Position numbers and translations under genes: made by a program. Below, one piece after another: positions 27,551-39,819 of a stretch of 64,000 nucleotides of DNA (within the stretch, counting starts at the first letter, position 1; every line of letters begins with the position of its first letter). Source of the DNA: Vogesella mureinivorans (lineage in GTDB: Bacteria; Pseudomonadota; Gammaproteobacteria; Burkholderiales; Chromobacteriaceae); the NCBI RefSeq assembly GCF_007644035.1, contig NZ_VMTV02000626.1:1-64000 (forward strand), given 5' to 3'. The notes beneath the pieces are model-generated. The model did not search any database and was not told the DNA's origin. It saw only the letters and a list, made by a program, of their open reading frames with translations.

Positions 27551-28314
27551 GGCTGCGGCCTTATGGTCATGTCGACATCGGCCTTGGCCAGCAGGCGGCG
27601 AACGGTACCGTCTTTCACCATGCCAGCCAGCTGCCGCGACAACACGCCTGACAGCTGTTGCGCTACCACCGACCTGCGCGAAATGGCAATGCGCCTGGGC
27701 TCGCCAAACTCGAACGACACCTGCGCCTGGCGATACATCCCGCGATAGCGCGATTCGCGCAGCTCGCCCTGCGCCTGCAAGCCATTGATCAGCAATACAT
27801 CAAAACGCTTGGCCAATAGCTTGCGCAACGCCATGCCAATGGTGGGCGCCGCATCACGGCGGATGCGGTTATCGGCGTCAAACTGCGGAAAATAATGTAC
27901 CCCTTCCACTACCCCCACCCGCAATGGCAGCAAATCCTCATAGCGCCGCAACACCCGCGCATCGTTACTGCGCTGCAACACAACGGTACGGCTGCTGGGG
28001 GCAAACGGCGGGTCGATAAACTGCAGGTAGGCATCGCGGTCGGGGCCGCCTTTCACGCCGATGGTGATATCGGCACTGCCGGTTTCCATCATGGCCAGCA
28101 CACGTTTGAGCGGCACCTGTTCGATTTCCAGCACCAGCTGGCTGCGGCGCGCCAGCTCGCGGATGATGTCCACGTACGCCCCGGCAGGGCGGCCGTTGGC
28201 ATCCAGCACTTTGTAGGGCTCTGCGGTATTAAAGGCGAAGACCAGGCGCTGGGCCTGCGCTGGCCATACGGCCAGACACACGCAAGCCAGCAGTATGGAC
28301 TTGGCCCACTGCAT
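27547..28314 (-). CDS. Periplasmic substrate-binding protein, SBP_bac_3 family (2)
   Basis: The 255-residue paralogue of the following gene has the same order of motifs: a signal peptide ending at AQA, LVFAFNTAEPYKVLDANGRPAGAY, a PLRVGVVEGVHYFPQFDADN segment and LAKRFDVLLING. The ATG at 28314 is preferred to one at 28347 because the mature family pattern and signal peptide start there. The two genes look like a tandem duplication that has since diverged. Confidence 0.78.
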   Translation of the reverse strand: MQWAKSILLACVCLAVWPAQAQRLVFAFNTAEPYKVLDANGRPAGAYVDIIRELARRSQLVLEIEQVPLKRVLAMMETGSADITIGVKGGPDRDAYLQFIDPPFAPSSRTVVLQRSNDARVLRRYEDLLPLRVGVVEGVHYFPQFDADNRIRRDAAPTIGMALRKLLAKRFDVLLINGLQAQGELRESRYRGMYRQAQVSFEFGEPRRIAISRRSVVAQQLSGVLSRQLAGMVKDGTVRRLLAKADVDMTIRPQP

Positions 28315-28439
28315 CAGCCTGCCACCATCGGGGCGCAACCCGGGCAAACCGCAAACATCAGAAACAACATGGCAGGCCCCTTATTGACAGGCAGAATGAC
28401 CTTACAAGTCTAGCATTGCCCCATCGATAACATGGCCAA

Positions 28440-30095
28440 TCATTTAAAATCTTGTGGCCCGGTGGCAGATACGCGGCGCTGCAGCCAGTCGCTCAGCAGG
28501 ATGGGTGGAGCAAACTGCAGCTGGCCGCCGTGCTCGCGTAGCGGCCGCAGCGGGTTGTCCTGCCACAATAGCTTGCCCAACAAATAGTGCTCGCCTTCGC
28601 GCCACTGCGGGTTGTGCACCCGGTAGCCCAGCCGTGCGGCCAACCATACCGCCGCTTCGTAATGGCTGATGTGCGATTGCGCCGCCAGGGCGTCTACGCT
28701 GCCGGCAGCGCCCTGCCGGGCCAGCAGCAGCATCGGCACGTCTGCCACCTCTGGCTGCAAATCGTTATGCCCCCAGCGCCCGCCCTCCCCCAGCAGCTGG
28801 CCGTGGTCGCCGGTAATCAGCAGATAGCGCTCGCCCGACAAGGCTTCGAACTGGCGGATGATCTCGCCCAGCACATCGTCGGCGTACAGCACGGCGTTAT
28901 CGTAGGCATTGGACTTGCGGGTGGCGTAAGGCAAGGCTTCGTCGGTAGGCCAGCGCTGAAAGCGGGCACCGCGGTGGCGGTAGTTATCCTGATACGGGCT
29001 GTGGGCACTGCGCAGGTTCAGCATCACAAAACTGCGTGGGCCCAGCGCTTGCCGTGCCAACAGCTGCGGTAAGGCGTGGTCGTGCTGCTGGCGGAATAAT
29101 AGCGGGTAGTCCTCCCTGCTGATGCGCACATCCATGAATGTACTGCCCAGATTGGCCAGCAGTTTGGATTCCTGCGACGACAGCCACAGCGTGCTAAAGC
29201 CCTGCTGCCGTGCCAGGCGGAACAGGTTGTACGGCTGCTGGCGTAACAGATGGTGCTGCCCGGGGTGGCTCACCAGGTTCACAAAGCTGGACAAGGACAC
29301 GGCCGTTGCTACCCCGGAGGCGATACCCGGCCGTGCCAGCAGCCCGGGCGTCGCCGCCAGCTGTGGCGTAGTGGGCCGTGCATAGCCCAGCACCCCCAGC
29401 CGGCTACCGCGCAGCGAATCCACCATCACCACCCAGACATGGCGCGCACCACTGGGCTGCGGCTGCAGCTGATAGGGCTGTGGCGGCAGCAAGGGCAAGG
29501 GCTGTTGTTCGCGCCCCGCCAGACGTACGGTGTAATAGGCAAAAGCGTTCAGGCTGTTGTGCAGGCTGCTGCGGGTGGGGCCGGGCATGAAGGCATCCAT
29601 ATCGCGGTAGGTGGCGCGGTAGGGCTTGGCCAGTAACACCGCCAGCACCAGCACCCCACCCAGCACACGCCAGCCGGTAGCCGGTGGCGGCAGCCGCCCC
29701 AGTAGCCAGGCCAGCACGCCGTAGGGCAGGCCCACCGCCAGCAGCACCGGCCAGTGATCGTGCCAGTGGTAACGCGCGGTCTGCCATACCTCGCCGGGCT
29801 GGCCAAACAGGCTTACCAGCTCGGCCGGCGCCAGCGGCTCGCCGGCAAAAGAAATATTGCCCAGCTGCGCCAGCTGCATGGCCGCCAGCAGCGCCAGCAG
29901 GGGCCAGATCAACCAGCGGCTAGCCAACAGGCACAGGCCCAGCGCAAACAACAGCAACACCGCTACATAGCGCAGCTCTAGCTCGGCCTGGTTAGCCGCC
30001 ACAAACTGCTGGTGGATGGCATCGTCCAGCAGCAGCAATACCGTACACACCACCACACACACAAGCCGGTACCACTGGCTGGCACATCGCTGCAT
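28440..30095 (-). CDS. Sulfatase-fold phosphoethanolamine transferase (EptA/CptA-like)
   Basis: The 551-residue protein has five N-terminal membrane helices (to about residue 170) and a periplasmic alkaline-phosphatase/sulfatase-fold domain. The metal-site segments MVDSLRGSRLG and ITGDHGQLLGEGGRWGHN, and the nucleophile region GVATAVSLSSF with a Thr where EptA-type enzymes use one, are visible. It probably transfers phosphoethanolamine or a similar group to a surface glycolipid. The usual ETARAxNF motif is altered to DSLRGSRL, so the substrate may differ from lipid A. Confidence 0.78.
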   Translation of the reverse strand: MQRCASQWYRLVCVVVCTVLLLLDDAIHQQFVAANQAELELRYVAVLLLFALGLCLLASRWLIWPLLALLAAMQLAQLGNISFAGEPLAPAELVSLFGQPGEVWQTARYHWHDHWPVLLAVGLPYGVLAWLLGRLPPPATGWRVLGGVLVLAVLLAKPYRATYRDMDAFMPGPTRSSLHNSLNAFAYYTVRLAGREQQPLPLLPPQPYQLQPQPSGARHVWVVMVDSLRGSRLGVLGYARPTTPQLAATPGLLARPGIASGVATAVSLSSFVNLVSHPGQHHLLRQQPYNLFRLARQQGFSTLWLSSQESKLLANLGSTFMDVRISREDYPLLFRQQHDHALPQLLARQALGPRSFVMLNLRSAHSPYQDNYRHRGARFQRWPTDEALPYATRKSNAYDNAVLYADDVLGEIIRQFEALSGERYLLITGDHGQLLGEGGRWGHNDLQPEVADVPMLLLARQGAAGSVDALAAQSHISHYEAAVWLAARLGYRVHNPQWREGEHYLLGKLLWQDNPLRPLREHGGQLQFAPPILLSDWLQRRVSATGPQDFK

Positions 30096-30130
30096 TGTCA
30101 GGCCCTATATTATTGAAACAATGCTAGCTC

Positions 30131-30155
30131 GCACCGGCCCCGCAGCAGCCGGTGC
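30131..30155 (-). terminator. Possible terminator after mnmE
   Basis: GCACCGGC (30131-30138) pairs with GCCGGTGC (30148-30155), ten bases past the mnmE stop codon. There is no clear T-tract on the minus strand, so termination may be weak. Confidence 0.4.
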
Positions 30156-30164
30156 GGCACACGT

Positions 30165-31517
30165 TTACTTACCGATGCAAAAGCGGCTGAAGATCACCCC
30201 CAGCAGGTCGTCCGGCGTGAACTTGCCGGTGATCTCCGACAGGCTGTTCTGCGCCATGCGCAGCTCTTCGGCAAAGATTTCCACCATCTGCCAATCGGCC
30301 TCAGCCAGGCCCAGGTGGTCGGCGGCGCGGGCGATGGCATCCAGGTGGCGTTCGCGCGCCAGAAACACGCCTTCGCTGTCACCGCTGTAGCCGATCATCT
30401 CCAGCAGCAACGCGCGCAGGTCGTCCACGCCGGCGTGGGTACGCGCCGACAGGTGTACCACCGGGTGGCCGTCTTGCTCGCTGCGGCCAACCTGACCGCC
30501 AGACAGGTCTACCTTGTTGAACACGTGTACGCGCGGCAGGCGCGCTGGCAGCTTGGCCAGAATGGCGTGTACCTCGGGTACCAGGCCATCGCGGCTATCG
30601 GCCAGCACCAGCGCCACGTCGGCGCGCTCCACCGCCTGCCAGGTGCGCTCGATGCCGATTTTCTCCACCACATCGTTGGTATCGCGCAGGCCGGCGGTAT
30701 CGATGATATGTACCGGCACGCCGTCGATCACGATTTCCTCGCGCACGGTGTCGCGTGTGGTGCCGGCAATATCGGTGACGATGGCGATGTCGTCGCCGGC
30801 CAGCGCGTTCATCAGGCTGGATTTGCCTACGTTGGGCTGGCCCACCAACACCACGTGCATGCCCTCGCGCAGCAGCGCGCCCTGCTTGGCGGTGGCCTGC
30901 ACTTTTTGCAGTTGGCCGCGCAGGCGGCGCAGGCGCCCTACCGCGTCGGCTTTCTCCAGAAAGTCGATGTCTTCTTCGGGGAAGTCCAGCGTGGCTTCGA
31001 CCAGCATGCGCAGGTTGATCAGCTCGTCCACCAGGGTGTGAATCTCGTGCGAGAAGGCACCTTTCAGCGACTTCAGCGCGCTCTTGGCCGCGCTTTCGCT
31101 GGCGGCGTCGATCAGGTCGGCCACGCTTTCGGCCTGCGCCAGGTCCAGCTTGTCGTTCAGAAAGGCGCGCTTGGTGAACTCGCCCGGCTCGGCCAGGCGG
31201 GCACCCAGCTGCAAGCAGCGGCTCACCAGCATCTTCATCACCACCGGGCCCCCGTGGCCCTGCAGCTCGATCACGTCTTCGCCGGTAAAGCTGTTGGGGC
31301 CGGGGAAGTACAGCAACAGGCCGTTGTCGATGGCGCTGCCATCGGCATCGTAAAAATCGGTATAGGTGGCGTAGCGCGGGCGCGGCGTTTTGCCGCCGCT
31401 GATGGCCTGGGCAAAGGGCAGCAGGTCACGGCCGGAAACGCGCACCACCCCCACGCCGCCGCGGCCGGGGGCGGTAGCAATGGCGCAGATGGTGCTGGGG
31501 GTGTAGCTGAGACTCAT
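30165..31517 (-). CDS. mnmE: tRNA uridine-5-carboxymethylaminomethyl modification GTPase MnmE
   Basis: With MnmG, MnmE modifies the wobble uridine of several tRNAs. The 450 residues include the N-terminal folate-binding domain, an inserted GTPase domain with G1 [24 protein letters not shown] and NKVD, and the C-terminal FCIGK with the family's conserved Cys. The ATG at 31517 follows AAGGAAATCAC; an open frame extends to 31565 without support. Its place upstream of yidC is the standard order near oriC. Confidence 0.95.
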   Translation of the reverse strand: MSLSYTPSTICAIATAPGRGGVGVVRVSGRDLLPFAQAISGGKTPRPRYATYTDFYDADGSAIDNGLLLYFPGPNSFTGEDVIELQGHGGPVVMKMLVSRCLQLGARLAEPGEFTKRAFLNDKLDLAQAESVADLIDAASESAAKSALKSLKGAFSHEIHTLVDELINLRMLVEATLDFPEEDIDFLEKADAVGRLRRLRGQLQKVQATAKQGALLREGMHVVLVGQPNVGKSSLMNALAGDDIAIVTDIAGTTRDTVREEIVIDGVPVHIIDTAGLRDTNDVVEKIGIERTWQAVERADVALVLADSRDGLVPEVHAILAKLPARLPRVHVFNKVDLSGGQVGRSEQDGHPVVHLSARTHAGVDDLRALLLEMIGYSGDSEGVFLARERHLDAIARAADHLGLAEADWQMVEIFAEELRMAQNSLSEITGKFTPDDLLGVIFSRFCIGK

Positions 31518-31681
31518 GTGATTTCCTTGGATTCTTAGGCCACGAAAGCCACGAAAAGACACCAAAAAACTGACAAACCGGCAGAGCCATGGCGGCTGGC
31601 TGCGCGCTTGGCGCTTGTTTCGTGTGTTTTAGTGGGGTTCGTGGCAAACGGCATTGTAGCCCGCCGGGCGGACCAGCCAGC

Positions 31682-31707
31682 AAAAAGCCCGGCCAAAAGG
31701 CCGGGCT
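31682..31707 (-). terminator. Terminator after yidC
   Basis: AGCCCGGCC (31686-31694), AAAA loop, GGCCGGGCT (31699-31707), followed on the minus strand by a T-run (complement of 31682-31686). It lies about 30 bases past the yidC stop, next to an uptake-like word at 31723-31735. Confidence 0.85.
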
Positions 31708-31737
31708 GTGATTCTACCGTACAAGGTTGGCCGCAGA

Positions 31738-33381
31738 TCAGGACTGCAGCGCGGCCTTGCGGGCGTTTTCGATGCTCTGGTTCACGTACCACTGCTGTGC
31801 GATAGACAGCAGGTTGTTCACTACCCAGTACAGCACCAGGCCAGCCGGGAAGAAGAAGAACATCACCGAGAACGCTACCGGCATGATCTTCATCATCTTG
31901 GCCTGCATCGGGTCGGCCGGTGGCGGGTTCAGGTAGGTCTGGGCAAACATGGTAATGGCCATGATCAGCGGCAGCGCGTAGAACGGGTCCGGGCGCGCCA
32001 GATCGTGGATGTACAGCCATTCAGCCTGGCGCAGCTCTACCGAAGCCAGCAGCGCCCAGTACAGGCCGATGAACACCGGAATCTGTACCAGCATAGGCAG
32101 GCAGCCGCCCAGCGGGTTCACTTTCTCGGTCTTGTACATTTCCATCACGGCTTGCTGGAACTTCATTCGGTCGTCGCCGTACTGCTGCTTCAGGTTTTCC
32201 AGACGCGGTGCCAGCACCTTCATCTTGGCCATGGAGCGGTAGGAGGCGGCGGTCAGCGGGTAGAACACCGCTTTCACGGTGAGGGTGAGCAGCACGATCG
32301 CCCAGCCCCAGTTGTTCACCAGTGCGTGCAGCTTGGTCAGCAGCCAGAACAACGGCGAGGCAAAGATATGCACCATGCCGTAGTCTTTGGCCAGGTCCAG
32401 GCCTTCGGCCACTTTGGTCACCGTGTTGTATTCCAGCGGGCCGGCGTACAGCGGTACGGTCAGCGAGGTGCTTTGGCCGGCGGCAACGGTCGGCACGGTC
32501 ACCAGGGCGGCGGCCGAGTAGGCGCCGTTTTTAGGCTCCAGCAGGAACTGGCAGCTTTGTGCATTGGCACATACCGGCTTGCCTTCCAGCGGTTTCAGGA
32601 TCCAGGCGCTACCAAAGTAGTGCTGCACCATGCCTACCCAGCCGTTGTCGGCGTTCTTGGCGTATTCGCCCTTGCCTTTGTCCAGGTCTTCAAACTTCAC
32701 CTTCTGGAACTTGGCGTCGTGGGTATACACCGCCGGGCCGGTAAAGGTTTGCGCCATGCGGCTTTCGCCTTCTGGCGTCTGGCCGTCACGCAGCAAGCGG
32801 AAGTAAGCGGTAGTGGACAGCGGGGTGGTACCACCGTTGACGATGTCGTAGCGCACGTCGATCAGGTAGCTGCCCTTCTTGAAGGTATACACCTTGCTGA
32901 CCTGTACACCGTTGGCCGCCGGGGCGGTCAGTTTCACTTCTACCTTGTCGCCTGCCAGCTGGTACTCGGCCTTTTCGGCAACAAACGCGGTTTTGTGGGT
33001 AGGCAGGGCAGCGTTACCGGCGGCGATCAGGCCGGTTTGTGCCACGTACAGGCGGTCACCCTTGTCGGTGAACAGCTCGAAGCGCTTGGAGGTGTCTACC
33101 GCGCCATCGTGCTTCAGCAGCTGCAGGCTGCGCAGGTCGCCACCATTGGTGTCGATCTCGGCGCGCAGCACGTCGGTATTCACTACCACGCGCTGGCCTT
33201 TGGCCGGTTTGGCGGTATCGGCTAGCTGGGCTGCCGGTACATCGGAATGGGGGGCTGCGGTGGCGGCAGCTTGTTGCTGCACGGCAGGCTTGGCGGGCGG
33301 CTTCGGCGCAAAGTATTCCTGCCACAACAGCAGGATGCCGAAAGACAGCACGATAAAGATGATCAGTCGTTTGGAGTCCAT
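31738..33381 (-). CDS. yidC: Membrane protein insertase YidC
   Basis: YidC inserts and folds inner-membrane proteins, alone or with Sec. At 547 residues it has the Gram-negative form: an N-terminal signal-anchor (about 4-22), a large periplasmic beta-sandwich (about 60-330), and the conserved five-helix core with [20 protein letters not shown]. It belongs to the rpmH-rnpA-yidD-yidC operon. Confidence 0.96.
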   Translation of the reverse strand: MDSKRLIIFIVLSFGILLLWQEYFAPKPPAKPAVQQQAAATAAPHSDVPAAQLADTAKPAKGQRVVVNTDVLRAEIDTNGGDLRSLQLLKHDGAVDTSKRFELFTDKGDRLYVAQTGLIAAGNAALPTHKTAFVAEKAEYQLAGDKVEVKLTAPAANGVQVSKVYTFKKGSYLIDVRYDIVNGGTTPLSTTAYFRLLRDGQTPEGESRMAQTFTGPAVYTHDAKFQKVKFEDLDKGKGEYAKNADNGWVGMVQHYFGSAWILKPLEGKPVCANAQSCQFLLEPKNGAYSAAALVTVPTVAAGQSTSLTVPLYAGPLEYNTVTKVAEGLDLAKDYGMVHIFASPLFWLLTKLHALVNNWGWAIVLLTLTVKAVFYPLTAASYRSMAKMKVLAPRLENLKQQYGDDRMKFQQAVMEMYKTEKVNPLGGCLPMLVQIPVFIGLYWALLASVELRQAEWLYIHDLARPDPFYALPLIMAITMFAQTYLNPPPADPMQAKMMKIMPVAFSVMFFFFPAGLVLYWVVNNLLSIAQQWYVNQSIENARKAALQS

Positions 33382-33398
33382 CTCTCTTACCGGAAAGG

Positions 33399-33608
33399 TC
33401 AGGGAACCGGGTCATAACCGCTGCCGCCCCAAGGGTGGCAACGGCATATCCGTCGTGTCGCTAGCAGGCCGCCCTTGATGGCGCCATGCTTTCTTAATGC
33501 TTCGATGGCGTAAGCCGAGCAGGTAGGCTGGTAACGGCAACGCGGCGGCAGCCAGGGGCTGATCGCCAGCTGGTAAAAGCGCACCAGAAGTATCAAGAAT
33601 TTCGACAT
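33399..33608 (-). CDS. yidD: Membrane protein insertion efficiency factor YidD
   Basis: The 69-residue protein has the family signature [31 protein letters not shown] with its cysteines, and [24 protein letters not shown]. It assists YidC-dependent insertion. It overlaps the end of rnpA by 16 bases, in the usual order. Confidence 0.95.
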   Translation of the reverse strand: MSKFLILLVRFYQLAISPWLPPRCRYQPTCSAYAIEALRKHGAIKGGLLATRRICRCHPWGGSGYDPVP

Positions 33609-33946
33609 CGGGCTAGTTTAGCAAAGAGCGCAGCCAAAGCTGTGATTGCTTCGTGATATTCGTCGCGGTAATACGCCTGCCGGGAGCGGACAACAAAATC
33701 CATCGGTGGCAAGGCATGCTTGTTCAGGCGAAACCACTCGCGCACGGTGCGCTTGATGTAGTTACGGCGATTAGCACGCTTGGCCACTTTTTTGCCTACC
33801 ACCAGGCCCAGGCGCGCATGCGTCAGGCCGTTGGGCCGGGCATACACCTGGAACAGGTTATTACTGCGCGCGTTCCGCAAATGAAAAACGGATGAGAACT
33901 CATCCGTTTTTAAAAGCCGGTGCGCACGGCGAAATGTGTTGTCCAA
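33593..33946 (-). CDS. rnpA: Ribonuclease P protein component
   Basis: RnpA is the protein subunit that helps the RNase P RNA process tRNA 5' ends. A TTG at 33946, four bases after the rpmH stop codon, gives a 117-residue protein starting [17 protein letters not shown], which matches the family N-terminus. The RNP signature is [17 protein letters not shown]. Upstream codons in the same frame lie inside rpmH, so the TTG is preferred. Confidence 0.92.
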   Translation of the reverse strand: MDNTFRRAHRLLKTDEFSSVFHLRNARSNNLFQVYARPNGLTHARLGLVVGKKVAKRANRRNYIKRTVREWFRLNKHALPPMDFVVRSRQAYYRDEYHEAITALAALFAKLARCRNS

Positions 33947-33950
33947 GCGA

Positions 33951-34085
33951 TTAAACGGCCAGACGCTTGCGACCTTTAGCGCGACGGGCGGCCAGAACGG
34001 CACGACCACCACGGGTCTTGGAGCGAACGAGGAAGCCGTGAGTACGCTTGCGGCGGGTAGTAGAAGGCTGGTAAGTACGTTTCAT
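33951..34085 (-). CDS. rpmH: Large ribosomal subunit protein bL34
   Basis: The 44-residue product begins [19 protein letters not shown] and ends AKGRKRLAV, the standard bL34 sequence. The ATG at 34085 follows AGGAAAACTTCATC. It heads the rpmH-rnpA-yidD-yidC operon from a strong promoter at 34126-34154. Confidence 0.97.
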   Translation of the reverse strand: MKRTYQPSTTRRKRTHGFLVRSKTRGGRAVLAARRAKGRKRLAV

Positions 34086-34125
34086 GATGAAGTTTTCCTG
34101 TTTCGAAACGGAAATAAACGCGTGA

Positions 34126-34154
34126 TTACACAGATAAATCCATGTTTTGTCAAC
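34126..34154 (-). promoter_or_regulatory. rpmH promoter
   Basis: Read on the minus strand, TTGACA (34154-34149) is followed after exactly 17 bases by TGTAAT (34131-34126), a near-consensus sigma-70 promoter 40 bases before the rpmH start. Confidence 0.85.
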
Positions 34155-34175
34155 CATTGCCGCCCAGAAGCCCAC

Positions 34176-34486
34176 TAACAGCCCGCGGGCAGCACGCTAA
34201 AGCACACATTATAGAGACACTATGCCCTGCCCATGGTGGGCAAAGCGCTGTACAAATTTTTTGCAGCGCTGTGGATAACTTTGCGCAAAAGCCGTAGAAT
34301 AGCCAGCTGAAAACCTGCCTGCCGCCGTGCCCAATAAAAGCGAATCCCCAGCACGGCTACCCTTATACAGGCAAGGCTAGCCAGCCCAACCCAACAATGA
34401 CTGCCGGTGCCGCTTGCCGTCAGCCACTCCCGCCGCCCCCTGACCAGCTGTCCGTTTGCGGCGGGATTTTGTTTTTAATGACTTTG
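34176..34486. other. rpmH-dnaA intergenic region, candidate oriC/dnaA control region
   Basis: The region between divergent rpmH and dnaA is a usual site of oriC in bacteria. Only one perfect DnaA box is visible, TGTGGATAA at 34270-34278, near a TAGAAT (34295-34300) that may be the dnaA -10 element, which would allow DnaA to repress its own gene. A multi-box cluster and an AT-rich unwinding element typical of oriC are not seen, so the origin could lie elsewhere nearby or use divergent boxes. Confidence 0.5.
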
Positions 34487-35941
34487 ATGACTGAACCGGA
34501 ACACTTCTGGGCCACGTGCCTGACGCGTCTGGAGGAAGAACTTTCCTCGCAGCAATTCAATACCTGGATCCGCCCTCTGGCCGCCGAGCCGACAGAGGAG
34601 GCACTGGTATTGTACGCACCCAACCGTTTCATCCTGCAGTTCATCAAAGACCGCTTCCTGGCGCGTATTGAAGAGCTGGCCATCGAGCTGCTGGGCGAAA
34701 CACCGGTAGAGCTGCGCATTGGCGCGCCCGCCGGCGCCACCCCGGCCCCGGTCACGCCGCCCAAAGCCACCCCGCGTGGCCAGGGCAATGGCAGCGCCGC
34801 TGCGGCCAACCCTGCCGCCGCCGGCGACAGCAAAACCGACAGCCGCCCGGCCAGCAACCCCAGCGTGGCCGCCAGCCCCAAGCAAAACGCCCTGAAAGCC
34901 ATTGGCGGTGGCCACGAAAGTACCCGCCTGAACCCGGCGTTTACCTTTGATACCCTGGTCACCGGTAAAGGCAACCAGCTGGCGCGCGCCGCCGCGCTGC
35001 AAATTGCCGAAAACCCGGGCGACCCGGCCTACAACCCGCTGTTTGTGTACGGTGGTGTGGGCCTGGGTAAGACCCACTTGATACAAGCCATCGGCAACCA
35101 CGTTTATCAGAAAAACCCGCAGGCCAAGATTCGTTACATCCACGCCGAACGCTACGTCGCCGACATCATGCGCGCCTACCAGCACAAGGCCTTTGACGAG
35201 TTCAAGCGCTACTACCACAGCCTGGACCTGCTGCTGATCGACGACATCCAGTTTTTTGCCGGCAAAAACCGCACGCAGGAAGAATTCTTCTACGCCTTTA
35301 ACGCGCTGATCGAGGGCGGCAAGCAGGTGATCATGACCTGCGACAGCTACCCCAAGCAGATAGAAGGCATGGAAGAGCGCCTGATCTCGCGCTTTAGCTG
35401 GGGCCTGACCGTAGAGATCCAGCCGCCGGAGCTGGAAATGCGCGTGGCCATTCTGATGAAAAAGGCCGAAGCCGATAACACCAAGCTGGACCACAACGTG
35501 GCCTTCTTCATTGCCCAGAACGTGCGCAGCAACGTGCGCGAGCTGGAAGGCGCACTGAAGCGCGTGGTGGCCTACGCCCGCTTTACCAGCCAGCCCATTA
35601 CCATGGAGCTGGTCAAAGAAGCACTGAAAGACATCCTGGCAGCCGGTAACCGCCAGATCACCGTGGACGCCATCCAGAAAACGGTGGCCGAGTACTACAA
35701 GATCAAGCTGTCCGACATGCACAGCAAAAAGCGCAGCCGCGACATCGCCCGGCCGCGCCAGGTCGCCATGGCCCTGGCCAAAGAGCTGACCTCGCTGAGC
35801 CTGCCGAACATCGGCGACGCCTTTGGCGGCCGCGACCACACCACCGTGCTGCACGCCTGCAAAACCATTGCAGAAATGCGCGGTAGTGACGCGGACATCG
35901 CCCACGATTACGATACGCTGCTATCCATGCTGCGTAACTGA
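34487..35941 (+). CDS. dnaA: Chromosomal replication initiator DnaA
   Basis: DnaA opens oriC and recruits the helicase. The product is 484 residues from the ATG at 34487 (MTEPEHFWATCLTRL), which aligns with the usual N-terminus; an ATG nine bases upstream (34478) is also possible. Domain I is followed by a Pro/Ala-rich domain II (about 80-140), the AAA+ domain with GGVGLGKTHL and DDIQFFAGK, and the C-terminal DNA-binding domain with GRDHTTVLHACKTI. dnaN follows after 38 bases. Confidence 0.96.
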   Translation: MTEPEHFWATCLTRLEEELSSQQFNTWIRPLAAEPTEEALVLYAPNRFILQFIKDRFLARIEELAIELLGETPVELRIGAPAGATPAPVTPPKATPRGQGNGSAAAANPAAAGDSKTDSRPASNPSVAASPKQNALKAIGGGHESTRLNPAFTFDTLVTGKGNQLARAAALQIAENPGDPAYNPLFVYGGVGLGKTHLIQAIGNHVYQKNPQAKIRYIHAERYVADIMRAYQHKAFDEFKRYYHSLDLLLIDDIQFFAGKNRTQEEFFYAFNALIEGGKQVIMTCDSYPKQIEGMEERLISRFSWGLTVEIQPPELEMRVAILMKKAEADNTKLDHNVAFFIAQNVRSNVRELEGALKRVVAYARFTSQPITMELVKEALKDILAAGNRQITVDAIQKTVAEYYKIKLSDMHSKKRSRDIARPRQVAMALAKELTSLSLPNIGDAFGGRDHTTVLHACKTIAEMRGSDADIAHDYDTLLSMLRN

Positions 35942-35979
35942 ACCTTTTCATAACGACCTGTAACCCCGGGAGTCCGCAC

Positions 35980-37086
35980 ATGCTGATTCTGCAAGCCGAA
36001 CGCGATGCACTGCTCAAACCCCTGCTGGCTGTCACCGGCATCGTAGAGCGTCGCCACACCCTGCCTATCCTCTCCAACGTATTGATCGAGAAAAAGGCAG
36101 ATGCGGTAAGCTTTCTGGCCACCGACCTGGAAATCCAGATCACCACGGCCAGCCCCGACGACATCGCCGGCGAAGCCTTCCGCCTGACCACCTCGGCCAA
36201 AAAGCTGCAGGACATCCTGCGCGCGATCCCCGACAAGACCACCGTTACGCTGGAACAGCAAGACGGCCGCCTGATGCTGAAAGCCGGCAAAAGCCGCTTC
36301 AACCTGCAAACCCTGCCGGCGGACGACTTTCCGCTGCTGTCGGCCGCCAGCGCCGCCGAAGCCAGCTTCAGCCTGGCCCAGCGCGACCTGAAGCGCCTGA
36401 TCGCCCAGGTACAGTACGCCATGGCTGTGCAGGACATTCGCTACTACCTGAACGGCCTGCTGCTGCAAACCGAAGGCAACCAGGTACGCCTGATCGCCAC
36501 CGACGGCCACCGCCTGGCCTTTGCCAGCGCCGAAATTGCGGCCAACCTGGCCAAGAGCGAAGTGATCCTGCCGCGCAAAACCATCGTAGAGCTGTACAAG
36601 CTGCTGCAGGATAGCGACGAGCAGATCAACGTAGAGCTGCTGTCCAACCAGGTGCGCTTCAGCTTTGGCAGCACCGTGATCATCAGCAAAATCGTGGACG
36701 GCAAGTTCCCCGACTACAACCGCGTGATCCCGCTGGACAACAACAACATCTTCCTGCTGGAACGCGTTACCTTCCTGCAGGCCCTGCAACGCGCAGCCAT
36801 CCTGGCCAACGAGAAATTCCGCGGCGTACGGCTGGTACTGCGCCCGGGCACCATGTCCATCCTGTGTACCAACAGCGAGCAGGAAGAAGCCGAAGAAGAG
36901 CTGGAAATCGCCTATCAGGGTGCCGAGCTGGAAATCGGCTTCAACATCAACTACCTGCTGGACGTGCTGACCAACCTGCCGGCTGAAACCGTGCAGCTCG
37001 CCTTTGGCGACGCCGTACGCGCCGTGCTGGTTACCATCCCGGACAACGCAACCTTCAAATATGTTGTGATGCCAATGCGCATCTAA
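35980..37086 (+). CDS. dnaN: DNA polymerase III beta sliding clamp
   Basis: The clamp tethers DNA polymerase III to the template. The 368-residue length and the three-domain repeats are standard, and the protein ends NATFKYVVMPMRI, the conserved C-terminal pocket sequence. The ATG follows GGGAG. It sits between dnaA and gyrB with no recF between, as in many Neisseriales. Confidence 0.96.
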   Translation: MLILQAERDALLKPLLAVTGIVERRHTLPILSNVLIEKKADAVSFLATDLEIQITTASPDDIAGEAFRLTTSAKKLQDILRAIPDKTTVTLEQQDGRLMLKAGKSRFNLQTLPADDFPLLSAASAAEASFSLAQRDLKRLIAQVQYAMAVQDIRYYLNGLLLQTEGNQVRLIATDGHRLAFASAEIAANLAKSEVILPRKTIVELYKLLQDSDEQINVELLSNQVRFSFGSTVIISKIVDGKFPDYNRVIPLDNNNIFLLERVTFLQALQRAAILANEKFRGVRLVLRPGTMSILCTNSEQEEAEEELEIAYQGAELEIGFNINYLLDVLTNLPAETVQLAFGDAVRAVLVTIPDNATFKYVVMPMRI

Positions 37087-37121
37087 CACCCGCCTGCCCT
37101 GCCCCGTGCAGGGCCAGCGGT

Positions 37122-39586
<2,465 letters not shown>

Positions 39587-39603
39587 ACATGTCGAATAAC
39601 ACA

Positions 39604-39636
39604 GTTAGTGAAATTTTTGACAGGTTAGTGAAATTT
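39604..39636. repeat. Direct repeat GTTAGTGAAATTT downstream of gyrB
   Basis: The 13-bp sequence occurs at 39604-39616 and 39624-39636, and the second copy is part of the palindrome AGTGAAATTTCACT. It lies at the backbone-island junction. No copy was found at the right-hand end of the island, so it is not shown to be an attachment site. Confidence 0.5.
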
Positions 39637-39653
39637 CACTGACAGAAATAATG

Positions 39654-39679
39654 AAAAAAGCTCCTCAGGGAGCTTTTTT
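39654..39679 (+). terminator. Bidirectional terminator after gyrB
   Basis: AAAAAGCTCC-TCAG-GGAGCTTTTTT is a perfect hairpin with a T-run, 68 bases past the gyrB stop. It marks the end of the conserved backbone; base composition becomes AT-rich from here. Confidence 0.9.
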
Positions 39680-39819
39680 CATATCAACAGACCTGCCAAA
39701 TAAGACGACTAGGTTAGTTTGGAGAAATTCAGTACAATTACTACACATACGTTTTTTCCTTCCACTAGGCGTGTTACTTAGCATTTTGGCCATCTATCTT
39801 TATCAGCAAAAGAGTAAAT

